Below are positions 58,791 through 64,000 of a stretch of 64,000 bases of DNA, piece after piece. How positions within the stretch are numbered: the first letter of the stretch is position 1; each line of letters opens with the position of its first letter. Made by a program: the position numbers and the translations under genes. Source of the DNA: Castor canadensis (Eukaryota > Chordata > Mammalia > Rodentia > Castoridae); the NCBI RefSeq assembly GCF_047511655.1, contig NC_133390.1, positions 88,729,583 through 88,793,582 of the forward strand. The letters run 5' to 3'. The notes under the pieces are model-generated. The model saw nothing but the letters and a program-made list of their open reading frames with translations. It was not told where the DNA came from and searched no databases.

Positions 58791-60143
58791 TCTGGGTATC
58801 TGATTTCTTCATTTCTGTCTGGTTCCTATACTAATTTATTATTGGGGGGAAAATGATTTCCTTCTTTTTTCCATCTTTCCATCATTGCCCTTGCTATTGT
58901 TACTGTTCCTGTACTGTGTGTAATTCAGTATTGTCTAGCTTGTAATAATAACAATGGTGATATCTAGAATGGAAGGGTGAGAGGAGAGGGAAAGCAAAGA
59001 AGGTTAAGAGAAAGGGAAACAAAACAAAACAAACAAGCAAAAAAAAATACCCAACCAAACAGCAACAAAAAAACAGAGCCAAAGAAATAAACAGGGAGAG
59101 ATAGTGTATTAATCAACAGTAAGCTAAACAGGCATTAGAGAGACAGAGAAAGGATAATGAAAAAAAAAAAAGACAAAAAAAACCCCCAAGTTCAAATGCA
59201 ATAAAGTTTCAGTCTTCATAATTTTGGTGTTAGTCCTTCAGCCTTCAGTGCTGAAGACTTCTCAGTGTCTGTGAAGTAGTTCTGTCATTTTCTCATCAAA
59301 GGGGAAAAAAACAAAACAAAACAAAATAAAGTCCCAAATTCAAATGCAATACAGTTTCAGTTAGTCCTTCAGCATCCGGTGTTTTTATCTCATCAAAGGA
59401 AGAGAAAAGAAAAAGATGGGGGGAGTCTGGAGACAGCTCTGTGAATGTCTGTCTGAGGCTGCAGCTCACCTGCCTCCTACTGTCAGCCATCTGCTGCTGC
59501 AGGCTTTGTTTATTTAGAGTTCTCCTGGACACATGTCCCTTTTGTTTTCTCCAGTATACAACTGTCTTTTTCTTCCCCTGTGGTGGAGCTTTCAACACTA
59601 CAGTCACAGTTACAAGCCTTCCCCTCTCCAAGCATACTGGGGCCACTCTTGCCTTCTGTGGCCAGCTTGTTTATTTACAATTCACCTGAGGGATTGCCCC
59701 TTCCTCACTCTCTGGGGCTCAGAGCGCTCTGCCCTCTTTGCTACGTGTCTTTTTTTTTTTTTTTTATTCAGCTGCTTGTTTATTATTCAGTTTGTTTTTT
59801 TCTCTTTTTTTCCCCCTGGGTGGGGGTCTGTCTGTCCAGGAGGCTATGCTGATCTGGCCCAGGGTTGTCTGTGGGAGTACTGCATGCCACTTAGCTCACC
59901 TGGTGATCTGCATCTTCCCAAGCAGTGTGGGAGCTGGCATCTGGCAGCATGGGAGCCCTCCTGGTTTTTCCATTTAATGTGGAGTGGGGATGTTATGTGC
60001 GGGCTGGGGATGTGGAAGAGTCAGAGTGTTGCCTCTTCTTGGTAGTTTTTCCTGCAAAGTATAGCTCCACCGTCTCTCCAAGATTTTACTTTAGAAAGCA
60101 CACTTTCTGCTTCCTCCCTCTAGTCGCCATCTTGGAATCATCC
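58791..60143 (-). promoter_or_regulatory. L1 element E 5' UTR
   Basis: About 1.35 kb. GC-rich at the 5' end (59400-60143), A-rich toward ORF1. A diverged direct repeat lies inside: the block with 'ttcaaatgcaata-agtttcag', 'tagtccttcagc' and 'ctcatcaaagg' occurs at 59188-59302 and 59337-59402. The YY1-type site at 60126-60134 supports an intact 5' end. Confidence 0.7.
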
Positions 60144-60158
60144 TGTATTAGCTCTTTT
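60144..60158. repeat. Right TSD of L1 element E
   Basis: TGTATTAGCTCTTTT, continuing into the right flank shared with 60889-60946. Confidence 0.9.
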
Positions 60159-60192
60159 AGAGGGCAAATTACTGCTTAATATACTAGACAAG

Positions 60193-60888
60193 AAAAATGT
60201 AAAATGTCTCATTAATAATTTTTTCTATTGATGATACATTGAAAATTTAATGTTTTGTATATATTGGGTTAAATGATACATATAATTAAAATGAATTTCA
60301 CCTTTCTTCGTACTTTTTAAAATGGTATCAAAGACATCAACATTTTTTAAAAAGATAAGTACTTGCTTTATTGTGTATGAAATACAGGATTGTGAGAAAG
60401 GAGACAATCACTAACTACTGGAGTCCTCAGACAGTAAGTGGACATGGTTTGCTCTGAATCATTTTCATTTCATGTAATAACCTATGCTTGGATTTCTAGA
60501 CTGGTGCCACTCATCTTTGAACCCAGTTCTTTGCTGAGGGATTGGTAGGTGCAGGTCAGTTTGGGCAGAGTTCCTGGCAGGCTTTGCCAATAGGGGGCGC
60601 TAGAGGGAGACAGGAGGAGGAGCAGGGCAGAGGGACTGAATCCTTCCTGGTTGGTTTCCTGATCTGCTGTTTTGCTGCCTGTTCTTGTCCATTGGTTGCA
60701 GCAGCAGTTGGCTTCAGAGGGAGCTCTCCCTTCTAGATTGCAGTCCTAATGCAGTCCTAAAGCAGCATCTCGGACATCCCACATCTGACCAGAGCTCCTC
60801 TTCACAGGCACCTGTGCCAGCTCCAGTGGCCCCTCCTCCAGGCTCCCAGGGCATCCAGCTTTCCTTCTTTAATGTTCTTCTGGAAAAA
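60193..60888. other. Unique DNA, right half GC-richer
   Basis: The part 60540-60880 is clearly GC-richer than its surroundings and carries a CTCF-like motif. A plus-strand frame (60685-60933) is proline-rich near its middle but has no recognised domain; I do not call it a gene. Confidence 0.45.
60587..60600 (+). promoter_or_regulatory. CTCF-like motif
   Basis: CCAATAGGGGGCGC matches CCASYAGRKGGCRS at 13 of 14 positions, followed by 'tagaggga'. It is set in unique, GC-richer DNA. Binding is not shown. Confidence 0.65.
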
Positions 60889-60946
60889 ATTCCAAGTGGT
60901 ATTAGCTCTTTTACAGGGCAAATTACTGCTTAATATACTGAACAAG
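60889..60946 (+). repeat. Paralogous empty site of L1 element E
   Basis: 58 bp that equal the two L1 flanks joined (53250-53273 with 60159-60192), with one TSD copy and four differing bases. See findings. Confidence 0.85.
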
Positions 60947-61504
60947 TTTACTTCTCTGCTGAATGCCTCTTGGTAAATTTTTAAAAATCAAATTTGTATT
61001 ATAAAAGGAACTTACAGTCATGCCTTCAGAAAGCCATATGACAGTTTATACTCCTCTTGGAATGTGTGAGAGTGCCCATTCACACTGGTGGAACTTAAAA
61101 AAATGACGTTCAGATTATGATATACAAGGAATATGAGAGAGACTTTGGAAGAAGTACAAAACTGAAGAAGAAAGTGAAAATTAAAATCACCCCAAATATT
61201 ATTCCTTAGATATAAACATTCTTAGGTCTTGATGTATTTTTTATATTCTCAAAGCTGTTTTGAGTCTTAATTTTTTAAGTGGCCAAAATGATGCATGTTG
61301 TTTTAAAAAAATCTAATAGATTAAAAATTAAAAGATGCTTTACCCTTTTCCACTCCCCTTAATTTCAATTACTGTATACTATTTTTGCTTTTAATATTAA
61401 CATTACAATGTATTTTCCATGTTATTATAAGTTCAGGAAAATCAGCATTATATGGACATACATTAATCTATTTACATGAGGACAGAAATGGGTTTGTTTT
61501 TGTT
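60947..61504. other. Unique sequence, nothing recognised
   Basis: AT-rich, no supported gene or repeat. Confidence 0.4.
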
Positions 61505-61578
61505 TGGTGGCACTGGGGTTTGAACTCAGGGCCTCACACTTGCTACGCTGGTGCTCTACCACTTGAGCCACTTGGACA
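61505..61578 (-). repeat. tRNA-like SINE, minus strand
   Basis: Plus-strand 'cactggggtttgaactcagg' and 'gctggtgctctaccacttga'. Confidence 0.85.
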
Positions 61579-61697
61579 GAAGTTGTGTTTGTTTCTAATA
61601 TTTCTCTATTATAAATATCCAATGAACTCTGTACAAAGGGCTTTTTTTTCTGAATTTAGAATTTTCAAAAGTGGAATCACTGAGTTAAAGATAATTC

Positions 61698-61903
61698 ATG
61701 AGAGCCAGTGACTCACACCTGTAATTCTAATTACTTGAGAGATTGAGACCAAGGGGATCAAGGTTCCAGGCAAATAGTTTGTGAGAACCCATCTCCAAAC
61801 AACCTGAGCAAAATGGATTGGAGGTGTGGCTCAAGCAGTAGAGCACCTGCTTTGCAAGCATGAAGCCCTGAGTTCAAACCTCAGTCCCACCAAAAGAGAA
61901 AAA
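61698..61903 (+). repeat. Composite SINE, plus strand
   Basis: 'tgactcacacctgtaattct', 'caacctgagcaaaatggatt' and 'gcacctgctttgcaagcatg', with an A-rich end. Confidence 0.88.
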
Positions 61904-62250
61904 AAGCCTTAAACATTCTTGGGTCTTGGGTCTCTTGAAAAAAGCTATTGCCAATTTCTATTTCTGAGAACAACAGAATTATAACACTGCAATTTTGGAT
62001 TCTCTGACTGGTGACGGGATTTCCAATGAGGAGCCTTTAGATGTTACTGTAATGTCGTTTTAGAGACATGCCTACTTACTTACACTAATTTGAGTATATG
62101 TCCTTCACAATCACTCCCAATAAAAGATATTTTAATTTTTAAAAAATGTGTCCATTCTATCTCAGGGAACACCACCTACCAATTTTATACCCTTGAGGTA
62201 TCCTGTTGGCTAACATCTCAGTGTGTTAGCATTAGTGTGCATAAGCAGTA
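61904..62250. other. Unique sequence, nothing recognised
   Basis: No supported gene or repeat. Confidence 0.4.
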
Positions 62251-62255
62251 ACAAG

Positions 62256-63060
62256 ATGGCAGCAGAGACTGTGGAGCTCCACAAGCTGAAGCTTGCTGAA
62301 CTAAAGTAAGCATGTCTTGTTCATGGTTTGGAGACCAAAGGAATAAAAACAGATCTCATCAACAGGCTTCAAGCTGGGAGATGAAACAGAGGAAGGAGAA
62401 CAAAAGCTCATAGAACTGCCTGCCAAAGAGGAAGAACCCCTGAAAAAATTGTTGATGTGGCAGCAGAGAAGGTGGTAAAAATTACATCTGAAATAGCATA
62501 GACCAAGAGAATGCAGAAGAGAGCTGAATGATCTGATGGACCTCTGAGCTTGGAGAGTAAGAAAGCTGCCTGGGCAGCAGGTTTGGTATTTCTTCTGTTC
62601 CAACAGAAAGGTCTCTCATCTGGCAACAAGCCTACGGTTAACCTGGATAAGCTAAAGGAAGGAGCACAAAGATTTGGCTTGAATGTCTCTTAATCTCTAG
62701 AAAGTCTGAAGATGATGAGAAACTGAAAAAGAGGAAGGAACGATTTGGGATTGTCACAAGTTCAGCCAGATCTGGAACCACAGAGGATACAGAGACAAAG
62801 AGGAAAACAGCAGTGTGCTTTGGGATTGTGTGATGGAAAGTTCTTTCTGCTTTCTGTTCTCTCGTGGTTTCCATTTTCTGATTCTTCTTGATCACATACA
62901 TACCTAAACGCACAGTCACATGCCCACTACAGTCCTGCCTCTAGTAAGGAAGCACGTACCCCAGGTTCATCCTAGAACTCCAGCAGCGGCTGGATTAATG
63001 TGGTTCCAACTTTAAGGTTGTTGTGTTTGTGTTTTTAATTTTTTTTTTTGTTAATAAAAA
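62256..63060 (+). pseudogene. SARNP (pseudogene): SARNP (CIP29/Hcc-1) processed pseudogene
   Basis: SARNP is a nuclear SAP-domain protein that works with the TREX mRNA-export factors. The intronless copy starts at ATG 62256 with 'METVELHKLKLAELK'-like sequence (MAAETVELHKLKLAELK), followed by an in-frame TAA where glutamine is expected in the SAP domain. Further parts appear in several frames: 'GLETKGIKTDLINRLQ', 'VDVAAEK', 'VVKITSE', 'VNLDKLKE', 'AQRFGLNVS', 'KSEDDEKLKKRKERFGIVTSSA'. The end is 'FGIV' and TGA at 62831-62833. A 3' UTR with AATAAA (about 63052) and an A-rich remnant follow. Loss of introns, stops and indels mark an old retrocopy. Confidence 0.92.
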
Positions 63061-63099
63061 ATAGAAAAGAGAAAAAGAATCCCAAGGATGGTGGAGGGC

Positions 63100-63103
<4 letters not shown>

Positions 63104-63149
<46 letters not shown>

Positions 63150-63155
63150 TTTTTA
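63104..63155. repeat. (TA)n followed by T-run
   Basis: About 18 TA units (63104-63140) then a run of T (63141-63154). Confidence 0.95.
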
Positions 63156-64000
63156 ACTAGTTTAAAAATTTTTGTGGGTGGCAGTTCTAGATTTTGAACC
63201 ATGCCACCAGCCCAAATCTGTACTTTTGGCCAAGGAATTCTGGTGCAATGGTCTTACCGTCTGTGACAAGATACTGCTATATGGATTAAATTCCAGATTT
63301 CTGATCTTTGTTTTGAGATTAACAGTGGTTAACTGCAAAAAAAAAAAGGAGTCATAAAGACAATTCTGCCTTGAGTCAAGCATACTAAACAGGATTAAAT
63401 ATATTTCTCAGAATTTATAATATTTATAATATACTAAGATGCCTTGTGACTTTCTAAAGGTTTTTTTTTTGTGTAGGATAGGTTAGATTTATGTAATTAA
63501 CTGAATTCATTTCACTGTTTATTTTATTTAGCTAATTCTACTTGAGGTGGGCCAACTACAGGCACCTGGTGTTCCCAGGAATAAGGTTTGGAAATCCTGG
63601 GCTAGGTGACTCTTCTATTGCAGTATTCTCCACTACTCCCTGAGTGCCTTGAAAAACAGATGAACTTCTCCAGGCATGTGACTTTTACTGTATAGTTTAG
63701 GGGAGATGTAATCTTTATATTTTATAAATCCAAATTTTCAGAGCTGGACTAAGTGACTTTCTAGCAAACATGCATTAACTTTTTTTTATATTCAAATGCT
63801 TTTTCTGTTCATCCTCTTAATGAAAGTGTACCGAAGAAACCCTTCATTTCCTATTAGTGCCTATTAAGCAAAGTAAGATGCGATTTAGAACTTCATATAA
63901 TAGAAATAAGACCCATGTGACCAAAATTTAACACTCATCCAACAAGAGCTGCTTTAGAAGTGGCAGGGTCTTTACTGTTTAGAATTTCTGATGTTGGAGT
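63156..64000. other. Unique AT-rich DNA
   Basis: No gene or clear repeat recognised to the window end. Confidence 0.4.

Larger units (their letters stand above)
53274..60143 (-). mobile_element. Full-length LINE-1 (element E) carrying a U6 retrocopy
   Basis: A 6.87-kb minus-strand L1 with a perfect 15-bp TSD. The 5' end at the right begins just before CAAGATGGC (60126-60134), a YY1-type initiator. It comprises a 5' UTR (about 58790-60143), ORF1 relic, U6 insertion (57594-57698), ORF2 relic and a 3' UTR with GAATAAAAG and poly(A). Frameshifts are fewer than in element A. The 5' UTR shows no likeness to that of element A. Confidence 0.9.

Noticed and set aside
60685-60933. Proline-rich 82-codon frame as a gene
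   Set aside because: It ends in the duplicated 58-bp segment, has no recognised domain and no exon signals; not supported.
1-64000. CRISPR arrays, operons, bacterial-type systems or phage genes
   Set aside because: The window is mammalian nuclear DNA with L1, SINE and ERV content; no spaced direct-repeat array or prokaryotic gene was seen.

Overview
The window looks like intergenic or intronic nuclear DNA from a rodent. No host protein-coding exon could be supported. The best guess is a beaver (Castor) or close relative. The evidence is dozens of composite SINEs that join a B1/Alu-like left part to a tRNA-like right part ending in a 'gccctgagttcaaaccccagt' type box, a combination I associate with Castor. 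The species call is inference and needs a search. Almost everything recognisable is a mobile element, a processed RNA copy or an old repeat fossil.

Layout. 1-3440: AT-rich unique DNA, an MIR split by a younger SINE, a CCTT microsatellite and SINEs. 3452-10432: a full-length plus-strand LINE-1 with a monomer-like 5' UTR, decayed ORF1 and ORF2, and an apparent 3' transduction, flanked by a perfect 12-bp target-site duplication (TSD). 10500-28140: SINEs, an L1 fragment, MIR and L2 fossils, a MaLR-like LTR, a CA microsatellite and old L1 sequence. 28157-30855 and 32921-35560: two 5'-truncated minus-strand L1s with TSDs. 36520-36715: a MER5A-like fossil.

37455-45154 is the centrepiece: a minus-strand endogenous betaretrovirus with two LTRs (about 1.7% substitutions apart), a 6-bp ACAGGG TSD, a tRNA-Lys1,2-type primer-binding site and the order gag - dUTPase/protease - pol - env. 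Its Env is of the gammaretrovirus-like 'type D' class (CX6CC in TM). Gag lacks recognisable capsid and nucleocapsid, the protease active site reads NTG instead of DTG, and env has two frame breaks. Pol is open throughout. The gag-pro frameshift signal, including an H-type pseudoknot, is still visible.

45160-53250: SINEs, a short L1 3' end with a TSD, an old L1, a MER5A-like fossil and unique DNA. 53274-60143: a full-length minus-strand L1 of a different 5' UTR type, carrying a U6 snRNA retrocopy with its own 18-bp TSD between ORF1 and ORF2. A 58-bp copy of this L1's empty target site lies about 0.7 kb away at 60889-60946. 62256-63060 is a processed pseudogene of SARNP. Two good CTCF-like motifs lie in unique DNA at 46043 and 60587.

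No host genes act together here. The linked functions are the retroviral cassette, whose expression would start in the LTR at 44800-45154 and run leftwards, and L1 machinery acting in trans on U6, SARNP mRNA and SINE RNAs.
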